64,000 nucleotides of DNA from Flavobacterium restrictum. Its GTDB lineage: Bacteria; Bacteroidota; Bacteroidia; Flavobacteriales; Flavobacteriaceae. The DNA lies in the NCBI RefSeq assembly GCF_007097245.1, contig NZ_VJZT01000008.1, positions 101,599 to 165,598 of the forward strand, read 5' to 3'. The position numbers were made by a program, and so were the translations under genes. This document shows, piece by piece, positions 49,279 to 57,094 of the stretch; the stretch's first letter is position 1; every line of letters starts with the position of its first letter. The notes under the pieces were generated by a model that was not told where the DNA came from, did not search any database, and saw only the letters and a list, made by a program, of their open reading frames with translations.

Positions 49279-49334
49279 CTCGATGTGACAAAAAAATTAT
49301 TGGGCTATTTTATACGAGGACTGTTTATAAAATC

Positions 49335-49772
49335 TTAATCAGCTTTATGGCGGTCGTTGTAATACAATAACAGGAGCATGGTAACCACAACCGAAGAAGC
49401 AACTCCTTCAAAAAACAAACAAATACTATAGGTTTCAACAGATGGATTGCCACCAAACAAAAAAGTTTTGGATAAGGATTGCACATACGCATCTCCACCT
49501 TTCATGTAACTGTACACGATGAGCCCAATGATGCTCAAGAAAACACCAATTAAGGAGGTCAACATCGCTGATTTGGCATTATTTACAAGGTTTGTTTGAC
49601 CGTCAGCAAGGTTCATAACAATTGTTTTGTTGACGCCATACAATACAAAAAGTGTATTGAAAAGCCGTAAATAAAACACATCCGAAAGTCCTAAAAGATT
49701 CATGATCAAAAAATAAACGCCAATCCCAACAAAAATACTGCTGCCGTTATACCACTCTCTAGATAATTTCAT
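49335..49772 (-). CDS. Hypothetical four-TM membrane protein
   Basis: 145 residues with four hydrophobic segments (about 11-30, 34-50, 66-90 and 118-138) and no signal peptide. No family recognised. A plausible own promoter lies at 49824-49851. It is convergent with the broken M3 peptidase gene. Confidence 0.7.
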   Translation of the reverse strand: MKLSREWYNGSSIFVGIGVYFLIMNLLGLSDVFYLRLFNTLFVLYGVNKTIVMNLADGQTNLVNNAKSAMLTSLIGVFLSIIGLIVYSYMKGGDAYVQSLSKTFLFGGNPSVETYSICLFFEGVASSVVVTMLLLLYYNDRHKAD

Positions 49773-49823
49773 GTGATTGTTTTTTTTAGTTAATAATTAA
49801 TTGATAAACAGTAAAGTACCTAT

Positions 49824-49851
49824 CAAATTTACTAATAAATCAAACAACAAA
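49824..49851 (-). promoter_or_regulatory. Promoter of the four-TM protein gene
   Basis: On the reverse strand, TTTG (49848-49851), 16 bp, then TAAATTTG (49824-49831), an exact TAnnTTTG. The leader is about 45 bases. Confidence 0.55.
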
Positions 49852-49867
49852 ATAGATTAATGGAATA

Positions 49868-50031
49868 TAATACCAATACTGTTATAAAATAGTCGAATCT
49901 ACTAGTACTTTTTCTCCAATACTTCCTAAAAAAAATAATTCGATAGCGAAGGCTATACAATGATTTTTTTCGTTGTCTTGAAAAAAAATAACTTCGCATC
50001 TTTGGGCTATTTTATAACAGTATTGGTATTA
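49868..50031. mobile_element. MITE-like element with perfect 25-bp terminal inverted repeats
   Basis: The 25 bp at 49868-49892 (beginning TAATACCAATACTG) recur exactly in inverse at 50007-50031. The 114-bp interior has no coding frame. It ends 5 bp from the ribF stop codon. No target duplication is certain. A partial match to its end (AGTATTGGTAT) lies at about 53999-54009. Confidence 0.65.
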
Positions 50032-50036
50032 ACAGT

Positions 50037-50990
50037 TTAAACGCGGGCTAAATAATCCAAAGCGGTTTCTTGATCTTGATTCAATTGCTCTTGAAGTGCC
50101 GCAACCGATTCGAATTTTTGTTCTGACCGGATTCTGTGTAGTACTGAAACGGTTATTTTTTGGTCATATAAATCGGCATCAAAATCAAAATAATGGATTT
50201 CTATAGTTAGTTGAGTGCCCTGAACAGTGGGATTAAAGCCTATATTCATCATCCCAAAAACAGTTTTTTGAGTCAGAATACTTTGTACCACATATACCCC
50301 ATTTTGCGGAATGAGTTTGTAATCCTCTTCGATTTTTAAATTGGCAGTAGGAAAACCAATCGTTCGACCCAGTTGTTTGCCCTTGCTAACCGTTCCTGTT
50401 AATGGATAGTTATATCCTAAATAATCGTTGGCGAGTGTTATATTTCCGGCAGTAATTGCGTTTCTAATTTTGGTAGAACTAACTGAAATCGCATTTATTT
50501 CTTGCACCGTTATTTGTTCTACTTCAAAATCATATTGTTGGCCAAATGCCACTAGATCATCAATATTTGCGGTACGATTGCGACCAAAACGGTGGTCATG
50601 GCCAATGATAATTTTATGAATATGAAATTGATTGACCAAAATATTTTTGACAAACTCCTCGGCAGTAAGTCTTGAAAATTGTTCGTCAAAAGGATGAATT
50701 ACCAGATTTTGAATCCCAATTTCTGTTAATAAATCGATTTTCTCTGGAATGGTATTGAGGAGTTTTATTTCTGATTTTTCCTGTAAAATCATTCTTGGAT
50801 GCGGAAAAAAAGTAAGCACCAAACTTTCGTACGTATCGTTCTGGGTGTTTTGAGTCAGTTTTTCAAGAATTTTTTTGTGACCAAAATGAACTCCATCAAA
50901 AGTCCCCAAAGTAAGAATCGTTTTCTTGCTAGAGGTAAAATCGGTAATAGAATGAAAAATCTTCAAAGCAACTGTTTTATGATTTTGCAA
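50037..50990 (-). CDS. ribF: Bifunctional riboflavin kinase / FAD synthetase RibF
   Basis: 317 residues: N-terminal FAD synthetase (nucleotidyltransferase) domain with TLGTFDGVHFGHKKIL and later IIGHDHRFGRNR, then the riboflavin kinase domain with GRTIGFPTANL and NGVYVV. It makes FMN and then FAD from riboflavin and ATP. The only ATG is at 50990, but family members in this group usually begin (M)KIFHSI, which here is preceded by a TTG at 50966; a TTG start giving 309 residues is quite possible. A MITE-like element starts 5 bp after the stop. Confidence 0.95.
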   Translation of the reverse strand: MQNHKTVALKIFHSITDFTSSKKTILTLGTFDGVHFGHKKILEKLTQNTQNDTYESLVLTFFPHPRMILQEKSEIKLLNTIPEKIDLLTEIGIQNLVIHPFDEQFSRLTAEEFVKNILVNQFHIHKIIIGHDHRFGRNRTANIDDLVAFGQQYDFEVEQITVQEINAISVSSTKIRNAITAGNITLANDYLGYNYPLTGTVSKGKQLGRTIGFPTANLKIEEDYKLIPQNGVYVVQSILTQKTVFGMMNIGFNPTVQGTQLTIEIHYFDFDADLYDQKITVSVLHRIRSEQKFESVAALQEQLNQDQETALDYLARV

Positions 50991-51154
50991 ATTTATACTA
51001 TCTTATCTTAAAAGTGATGTATCGGTTGCGATTTTAGATGCTTTTTGATTGTATTTTAGAAAAATAGCAATTAAAATCACAACCTCTTGGCTTGAATTTG
51101 GGAATTTATGCACTAAATGTAACAGGCAACCAATTCCGTTTGAAATAAATGCCT

Positions 51155-51162
51155 TATTTTTG
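51155..51162 (+). promoter_or_regulatory. -7 element of the metalloprotease gene
   Basis: TATTTTTG is an exact TAnnTTTG match 21 bases before the ATG at 51184. The nearest TTTG (51139-51142) is closer than usual. Confidence 0.4.
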
Positions 51163-51183
51163 AAGTTCAAAATAAGATATATC

Positions 51184-53847
51184 ATGAATAAAGTAGTCCT
51201 TTTTATAGTATTTATTGGTTGTTCTTTTGGGCTTCAAGCACAAAACAATGCCATTTGGAAAAGCGTGACCCGTGACCCAGCGTCAGTTTCAGCACGAACC
51301 GATTCAAAAGAAAACCCTGATGTTAAATTGTATTTTGAGTTGGATGCTGTTGCTCTTGAAACAATACTCGAAAAAACGCATACCAAAACCGAAAAAAACA
51401 GTGCAGTTGAAGTTGTAATTCCTAACATGAAAGGTGTTTTGGAACGGTATTTAGTTCGTGAATCTTCCAATTTTGATGCGCAACTACAAGCAAAATATCC
51501 CGAAATTAGAGCGTATGTAGGCACTGGAATTACCGATGCTAAAGCGTCCTTACATTTTAGCCTATCGCCAAAGGGAATTCAAACCATGGTTTTGAGAGCC
51601 GATAATGCTACCGAATTCATTGAGCTCAACGAAAATACTACCAAACAATATATTCTTTTTGATTCAAAAAACAGAAAAACAGGAACGCTCCCTTTTACAT
51701 GCAAAACCGAGGATAAAGTCATAAGCAAAAACTTATTTAATAAAACTGTAGGCACAAAGGCGAATAACAAAGTGTTCAAAACACTTAAATTAGCCTTGTC
51801 CTGCACAGGTGAATATGGCGTGTATCATGGCGGTACCGTTGCCCTTGCACTTGCGGCGATGAATGCTACCATGACTAGAGTAAACGGTATTTTTAATAAA
51901 GATTTGGCTGTAAAACTAGTATTAGTTGCTAATAATGAGTTGGTTATTTACACCGATCCGGCAACAGATCCGTACACAACCGTTGTTAAAAATGCGCCTG
52001 CAGCTTGGAACGATGAATTAGAAACCGCTTTAAATGGTGCTATTGGAGTAGGTAATTATGATATTGGTCATTTATTTGGTGCCACAGGTGGTGGTGGTAA
52101 TGCAGATTGTATTGGTTGTGTGTGCGATACAGGCAAAGGAAGAGGGTACACCTCTCCTTCAAACGGAGTGCCAAAAGGAGATACCTTTGATGTCGATTTT
52201 GTAGCACATGAAATGGGACATCAATTAGGAGCTAACCACACATTTTCATTTGACGGTACCGAAAGATCTGGGGTAAATGTAGAACCTGGAAGCGGCTCTA
52301 CTATTATGGCGTACGCTGGAATTACCGATTATAACGTCCAAAACAATTCCGATGATTATTTTGCTTATGCTAGTATTTTACAAATTCAAAACAACCTTAC
52401 TAACAAAGCTTGTCCCGTAAGTGTTGCCATCAATAATGGTACTACTACCGTAAGTGCAGGCGCTGATTATACGATACCAAAAGGAACTGCTTTTAAATTA
52501 ACTGGGACTGGTGGCGGTACCAATGTAAATTCCCTCTCCTATTGTTGGGAAGAAAATGATTCGGCTTTGACAGCGGATAGCGGCGGAGCCAATAGCATTA
52601 CGTACAGCACCAAAACCGACGGATCACTATTCCGATCTTTCAAGCCTAATAGCTCCCCCGTTCGCTATTTTCCAGCGTTGAGTAGAGTGGTTGCTGGTCA
52701 ATTGAGCAGTACATGGGAATCTGTTCCTACGGTTGCCAAAACCCTCAAGTTTGTGCTGACCGTTAGGGATAATGCCGCTTTGGGTTTAGGACAAACCGCT
52801 AGCGATAATGCAGTCGTTACCGTAAGTGGAACTGTAGGTCCATTAACCATAACTTCACAAAATGTGGCTAATACGACTTGGGCACCAAGTTCCAGTCAAA
52901 CCATAACTTGGGCTGTAAATAACACCAAAAATTTAGTTGGTTCAGCCAATGTAAATATCAAACTTTCTACTGATGGCGGTTTGACTTTTCCAACTGTTTT
53001 AGTTTCGAATACCCCAAATGACGGTGCAGAAACAATAGTAGTTCCTACAACAACAGCTACAAATTGTAGGATTTTGATAGAGCCAACAGCCAATATTTAT
53101 TACGCCATAAACAGCAGTCCTTTTTCTATAGGGTACGCAGCCGTTTCATCTTGTGACACCTATACCTTTCAAGCCCCGTTTGCTATTCCGGAATCAGCAA
53201 CATATACCACTAGAACAATTGTTGTCCCTGCTACGACAGCAACGATTGTAGATGTAAATTTCAATGTTGATTTTACACATTCGTATATGGGTGATGTGCA
53301 AATGGAAATTGTGAATCCGCTAGGAACAACCGTTAAATTGTTTGACAGGGATTGTTCGAGTACCAATAGCAGTTTATCTTTAAAGTATGATGATCTTGGC
53401 GGATTGATTTCCTGCAATGATGCCATTACACAAACGATTGCTCCTGCTAATCCTTTAAGTGTTTTTAATGGTTTAAACCCAAGCGGAACTTGGACTTTTA
53501 GGATTCGGGATGCTTTTGTAGGAGACACAGGAACTTTAGATGCTGCATCGGTTTCAATTTGCACCAAAACCTATACGTTAGGCGATGCTGATTTTGAGAT
53601 AAATGATTTTGTTTTATATCCAAATCCAAACAAAGGAAATTTTACCATCCAATTTAATAGCACGTCAAATTCTGGAGTCAAAGTACAGGTAACTGATTTG
53701 TTAGGAAGAACCATTTATGACAATACCTTTGCGGGAAAATCTAATTTTAAGGAGCAAATCCAACTAAAAAATGCCACTACCGGAATATACGTATTGACGG
53801 TACTAGACGGTCATCGCAAAGTAGTAAAAAAGATTGTTGTGGAATAA
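51184..53847 (+). CDS. Secreted reprolysin-like metalloprotease with P-domain and T9SS sorting domain
   Basis: 887 residues from the ATG at 51184, right at a signal peptide (KVVLFIVFIGCSFGLQAQ); the longer frame upstream lacks a signal and crosses the promoter. After a propeptide (about 30-210) the M12-type catalytic domain holds the zinc motif HEMGHQLGANH at 342-352. Then come beta-rich repeats (about 430-640), a proprotein-convertase P-domain (about 655-795) and a C-terminal type A sorting domain (LYPNPNKGNF...TGIYVLTV) for T9SS secretion. It should be exported and bound to the surface or released to degrade proteins. It stands alone in its transcription unit. Confidence 0.92.
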   Translation: MNKVVLFIVFIGCSFGLQAQNNAIWKSVTRDPASVSARTDSKENPDVKLYFELDAVALETILEKTHTKTEKNSAVEVVIPNMKGVLERYLVRESSNFDAQLQAKYPEIRAYVGTGITDAKASLHFSLSPKGIQTMVLRADNATEFIELNENTTKQYILFDSKNRKTGTLPFTCKTEDKVISKNLFNKTVGTKANNKVFKTLKLALSCTGEYGVYHGGTVALALAAMNATMTRVNGIFNKDLAVKLVLVANNELVIYTDPATDPYTTVVKNAPAAWNDELETALNGAIGVGNYDIGHLFGATGGGGNADCIGCVCDTGKGRGYTSPSNGVPKGDTFDVDFVAHEMGHQLGANHTFSFDGTERSGVNVEPGSGSTIMAYAGITDYNVQNNSDDYFAYASILQIQNNLTNKACPVSVAINNGTTTVSAGADYTIPKGTAFKLTGTGGGTNVNSLSYCWEENDSALTADSGGANSITYSTKTDGSLFRSFKPNSSPVRYFPALSRVVAGQLSSTWESVPTVAKTLKFVLTVRDNAALGLGQTASDNAVVTVSGTVGPLTITSQNVANTTWAPSSSQTITWAVNNTKNLVGSANVNIKLSTDGGLTFPTVLVSNTPNDGAETIVVPTTTATNCRILIEPTANIYYAINSSPFSIGYAAVSSCDTYTFQAPFAIPESATYTTRTIVVPATTATIVDVNFNVDFTHSYMGDVQMEIVNPLGTTVKLFDRDCSSTNSSLSLKYDDLGGLISCNDAITQTIAPANPLSVFNGLNPSGTWTFRIRDAFVGDTGTLDAASVSICTKTYTLGDADFEINDFVLYPNPNKGNFTIQFNSTSNSGVKVQVTDLLGRTIYDNTFAGKSNFKEQIQLKNATTGIYVLTVLDGHRKVVKKIVVE

Positions 53848-54036
53848 AACACTGTTTTTTGTTTCCAAATCAGTTCGCTGGAGTTTCAAAATTAGGCAGG
53901 TGGTAAAACAGCAACTGGAATACGCCTATTTATATCAAATACAAAACATTTATTGAATGTTTAAAACAGTAGTTTTATATAAAAATGTATCGTTAAGCAG
54001 TATTGGTATGAATCCCTAAATCCCTCAAATTTTCAT

Positions 54037-54080
54037 AAAAAAACCCTTCCCATCTTAAATGTAGACGGAAAGGGTTTTTA
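54037..54080. terminator. Terminator hairpin between metalloprotease and reverse-strand gene
   Basis: Arms AAAAAACCCTTCC and GGAAAGGGTTTTT pair with one bulged base around an 17-base loop. A-run and T-run on the two sides fit termination in either direction, mainly for the reverse-strand gene ending at 54103. Confidence 0.7.
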
Positions 54081-54102
54081 ATTTTAAAACTTGTAACCAA
54101 GT

Positions 54103-54786
54103 CTATGAGGTCACACTAACAGTAACTACATCACTCCACAAACCAACTTTTTCGTCGTTGAGCAAGTAGATGGCTCTGTATTTCCAAACAGCACTTTGAC
54201 CTTGTGCGGGCATGGTGGAATTGTCTATAAAATCAGGGTGAAAATCTTTATCAAGGGTTACAAAACCTGCACCGCTGTCTTTCTCGATTAGGATACCACC
54301 GAATTTTCCTTTCTTCCAGAGTAGGTTTACTTGTCCGCCACGCATAACGGTTTTTAGGGTAGGTTGAGCCGAATCTAAATTTACTCTTTGGGTGTTTGTC
54401 ATTTCGATTCCTAAATTCTGACCAATAGCAGTAGTGTAGCTTTGGTGGGCTTTGATGCGGTTAACCATCGTAGTAAAGCGGGTGACCACCCCAGGAGGTA
54501 CAACGGGCTGCGTGGCATCTAGCACGGGAGCTGGAGGCGCAGTATTGCTCGTTACGTTCGATTCTCCTTTTTTGAGAATGTTCTTGAAGGTAGTCCAATT
54601 CTTTTTGTAGGTTTCAATTTTTTTGAAATTGGTAACGGACCAAGCCAAATAAATCCCGTCGGCTTTGATGCTCGTTACTTCGGCAGCAGTGATGCCAAAA
54701 GCAACATTGTAAGTGTCAATTTTTGAAGTAAAATTAGTCAACTGAAGGGCTAATTTCTCATCTGTTTGTTCTAAATACGAATTCAT
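54103..54786 (-). CDS. Hypothetical protein with C-terminal beta-sandwich-like region
   Basis: 227 residues, no signal peptide. Residues 1-85 are helical and 86-105 a Pro/Thr/Val-rich linker (APPAPVLDATQPVVPPG). The C-terminal part has WKKGKFGGILIEKDSGAGFV and WKYRAIYLLNDEKVGLWSDVVTV, a pattern like a fibronectin-type or similar beta-sandwich. Proteins of this layout are, as I recall, common in Flavobacteria and unnamed. Its own terminator follows. No function is proposed. Confidence 0.75.
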   Translation of the reverse strand: MNSYLEQTDEKLALQLTNFTSKIDTYNVAFGITAAEVTSIKADGIYLAWSVTNFKKIETYKKNWTTFKNILKKGESNVTSNTAPPAPVLDATQPVVPPGVVTRFTTMVNRIKAHQSYTTAIGQNLGIEMTNTQRVNLDSAQPTLKTVMRGGQVNLLWKKGKFGGILIEKDSGAGFVTLDKDFHPDFIDNSTMPAQGQSAVWKYRAIYLLNDEKVGLWSDVVTVSVTS

Positions 54787-54903
54787 ATAATTTTTTTTAA
54801 TTGTTAATAGTGCTAGACAAAAATCAATAACTAAACCAATATGCTGTCATAAAACATAATTTATTGTTAAAAATACTACATTACGATTATTAGCTTATTT
54901 TGT

Positions 54904-55140
54904 ATGTATTTCACGATCAAGTCTATTGCGAAAAGATTTTATACACTCAAAAACTATTTCATAGCACTCAATAATCATTTTGTAGCACTCAAAAACTATT
55001 TTATAGCGCTCAATAATCATTTTATAGCACTCAAAAACTATTTTGTAGTGCTCAAAAACAATTTAGTACTGCTCAAGAATCATTTTGTAGCACGCAATAC
55101 CTTTTTTGCAGCACTCCAGAATTATTTTGCAGTGACCTAA
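54904..55140 (+). CDS. Possible heptad-repeat peptide encoded by a 21-bp tandem repeat
   Basis: 78 codons from ATG 54904. Most of it is nine units of 21 bp (seven residues each, LKNYFIA / LNNHFVA alternating in the first five) that keep one open frame without stops. Changes between copies include several synonymous ones (GCA/GCG, TTT/TTC, AAA/AAG). No family is recognised and no ribosome-binding site or promoter is obvious. It is either a real small helical repeat peptide or a non-coding repeat that happens to be open. Confidence 0.35.
   Translation: MYFTIKSIAKRFYTLKNYFIALNNHFVALKNYFIALNNHFIALKNYFVVLKNNLVLLKNHFVARNTFFAALQNYFAVT
54944..55132. repeat. Nine-unit 21-bp tandem repeat
   Basis: Nine adjacent 21-base units (boundaries at 54944, 54965, 54986, 55007, 55028, 55049, 55070, 55091 and 55112), consensus CACTCAAAAACTATTTTRTAG with alternating AAAACTA and ATAATCA versions at the start. 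A tenth, decayed unit may precede. Units become more divergent towards the right. There are no unique spacers, so it is not a CRISPR array. Confidence 0.9.
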
Positions 55141-55357
55141 AAATAGTTTCCACCCATTGGTTGCAAACCAAAACCGCTGTAATCCTAGTCATACCTTGGA
55201 TAGTTAGCTTTAAAACGGGATAATTTGCAATTGTATCGCATGTTAAAAAATCACTAATTTCCGGTATTGTGTACCTGTTTTATTAGCAATACTTTAGCGT
55301 CGAAACAATAGCTTCAAACGAACCCTACGATGCTATACCTACCCTAAATATCTAACC

Positions 55358-57049
55358 ATGAAAAAAAATTACCTACTGCTATTCCTTTTTCTTACCGCTT
55401 ACTGCATTCAAGCCCAAGACATTCTCTGGGAGAAATCCTATGGAGGCAAGAACCCCGAATATTTATTTGATGCCCAGCCCACGGCTGATTATGGTTTTAT
55501 CCTTGCGGGGAGTTCGCTCTCTAATAAAACGGGTAATAAAACCGAGGACAACCATGGTGACTTGGATTATTTTATTTGGAAAATGAAAGAAAACGGCGAT
55601 CTTGATTGGCAAAAAAGCATAGGCGGTAGCGGTTTTGACCTTTTGCAAAGCATCAAGAACACTAGAGATGGCGGCTTTATTCTGGCGGGTTCCTCTACCT
55701 CCTCTGTGAGTTTTGAAAAGAAAGACAGCTGTAGAGGCAATACTGATTTTTGGGTAGTCAAACTCGATGCCAAAGGCAATGAGCAATGGCAAAGAACACT
55801 AGGTGGTAGCGGACAGGACGAATTAGTATGTGCTTTTCAGACCAAAGATGGTGGCTATGTGTTGGGTGGATCGAGTAGTAGCAGCCCAAAAGGCAGTTCC
55901 AATTCCAATCTCAATGACAATTCCAATTCCAATTTCAATTTCAATTCCAATGACAACAAAGAAAAGGGAATAGACACAAAACCCGATGGATTTGCCAAAA
56001 CAGAAAAAAGCCGTGGCAATATGGATTATTGGATAGTGAAGCTAGACAAAATGGGGGTGGTCGAGTGGCAAAAAACATACGGTGGGGAATATGCTGACTT
56101 GCTCCGAAGTATGGAACAAACCAAGGACGGTGGCTACATACTAGGCGGGTATTCGAACTCCGCCATCTCGGGCGATAGAACCGAAGCTCTACACGGCATA
56201 GGCGATTTTTGGATTCTAAAAGTCAGTAGTACGGGGGTTGTCGAATGGCAAAGAGCCTATGGCGGCGATGGCGACAATCAATTGTATGTCCTGCATCAAA
56301 CGGAGGATAACGGCTATATAGCTGGTGGCAACTCCAATAGCACTACCCCACTAACGGCCAAAGGCGGTACAGTAAGCAGCGGTACAGATTATTGGGTTTT
56401 GCAACTCGATACCACGGGAAATGTGGTGTGGAGCAAGACTTATGATTTTGGCAAAGTAGATATTCTCACCTCATTGGTCGAGAACAAAGACCATACCTTC
56501 TTGATAGGAGGCTATTCCTGTCCTTCCACCTCACTAGGAACGGGACTGAAAATTGCCAAAGACAAAAACGGAATTAATGATTACATCGCCCTCAAGATTA
56601 GTGCTACTGGCGAGTCACTCTGGGACAAAACGGTAGGAAGTAGCGGCGAAGATATTTTGCGCAAACTCATTGAAACCCGAGATGGGGGCTACCTCTTGGC
56701 AGGCACCTCTAATGGGAATGCCTCCAAAGACAAAAATGGATCCTTGGGGAGCAATGATTTTTGGGTAGTAAAACTCAAAGACAAGAAAAAACCGCTAGAG
56801 GTCAAAGCCAACATCGAAGCCATCCCAAATCCTGCCGCAACCTTTACCAACATTATCATTGGGTATGAGTTCGAAAGCGGAACAGCAACAGTAGTAGACC
56901 TCGCAGGACGCATTTTGCAACAATTTGCCATTAGCAGCCGCACTGTTCCTGTAGACATGAGCCGCTACCCTGATGGGATTTATGTGGTCAATATCAAGAC
57001 CAATGTGCAAAGTGACGGGGTTAAAGTGATTAAAAAAGGAGGGAATTAA
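55358..57049 (+). CDS. T9SS-sorted surface protein with WxKxxGG-type repeats
   Basis: 563 residues: signal peptide (LLFLFLTAYCIQAQ), about six degenerate repeats with the pattern W-(E/Q)-K/R-(S/T)-x-GG followed 20-25 residues later by DGG(F/Y)ILAG(S/G) and by DFW(V/I)xKL, and a type A T9SS sorting domain (IPNPAATF...YPDGIYVVNI). Such repeats probably form a beta-propeller-like domain. An in-frame tract of TTCCAA-like hexamers (55897-55957) encodes Ser/Asn repeats (residues 181-200). It is followed by two YD-repeat genes in the same direction, 45 bp and 82 bp apart, so the three may be one operon. Confidence 0.82.
   Translation: MKKNYLLLFLFLTAYCIQAQDILWEKSYGGKNPEYLFDAQPTADYGFILAGSSLSNKTGNKTEDNHGDLDYFIWKMKENGDLDWQKSIGGSGFDLLQSIKNTRDGGFILAGSSTSSVSFEKKDSCRGNTDFWVVKLDAKGNEQWQRTLGGSGQDELVCAFQTKDGGYVLGGSSSSSPKGSSNSNLNDNSNSNFNFNSNDNKEKGIDTKPDGFAKTEKSRGNMDYWIVKLDKMGVVEWQKTYGGEYADLLRSMEQTKDGGYILGGYSNSAISGDRTEALHGIGDFWILKVSSTGVVEWQRAYGGDGDNQLYVLHQTEDNGYIAGGNSNSTTPLTAKGGTVSSGTDYWVLQLDTTGNVVWSKTYDFGKVDILTSLVENKDHTFLIGGYSCPSTSLGTGLKIAKDKNGINDYIALKISATGESLWDKTVGSSGEDILRKLIETRDGGYLLAGTSNGNASKDKNGSLGSNDFWVVKLKDKKKPLEVKANIEAIPNPAATFTNIIIGYEFESGTATVVDLAGRILQQFAISSRTVPVDMSRYPDGIYVVNIKTNVQSDGVKVIKKGGN
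55897..55957. repeat. Hexanucleotide simple repeat within the surface protein gene
   Basis: A run of TTCCAA/TTTCAA/TCTCAA-type hexamers about 60 bp long, in frame, encoding Ser-Asn-rich residues. Length changes in multiples of six would keep the frame. Confidence 0.7.
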
Positions 57050-57094
57050 AAGCAACTACCGATGAAAAAAAATAAAAATAGACAAACACCAACA

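Noticed and set aside
51049..51183. N-terminal extension of the metalloprotease
   Set aside because: The extra 45 codons cross the -7 promoter element and precede a clean signal peptide at 51184.
54944..55132. Possible CRISPR array
   Set aside because: The units are directly adjacent 21-mers without unique spacers, they diverge progressively, and no cas gene is in the window.
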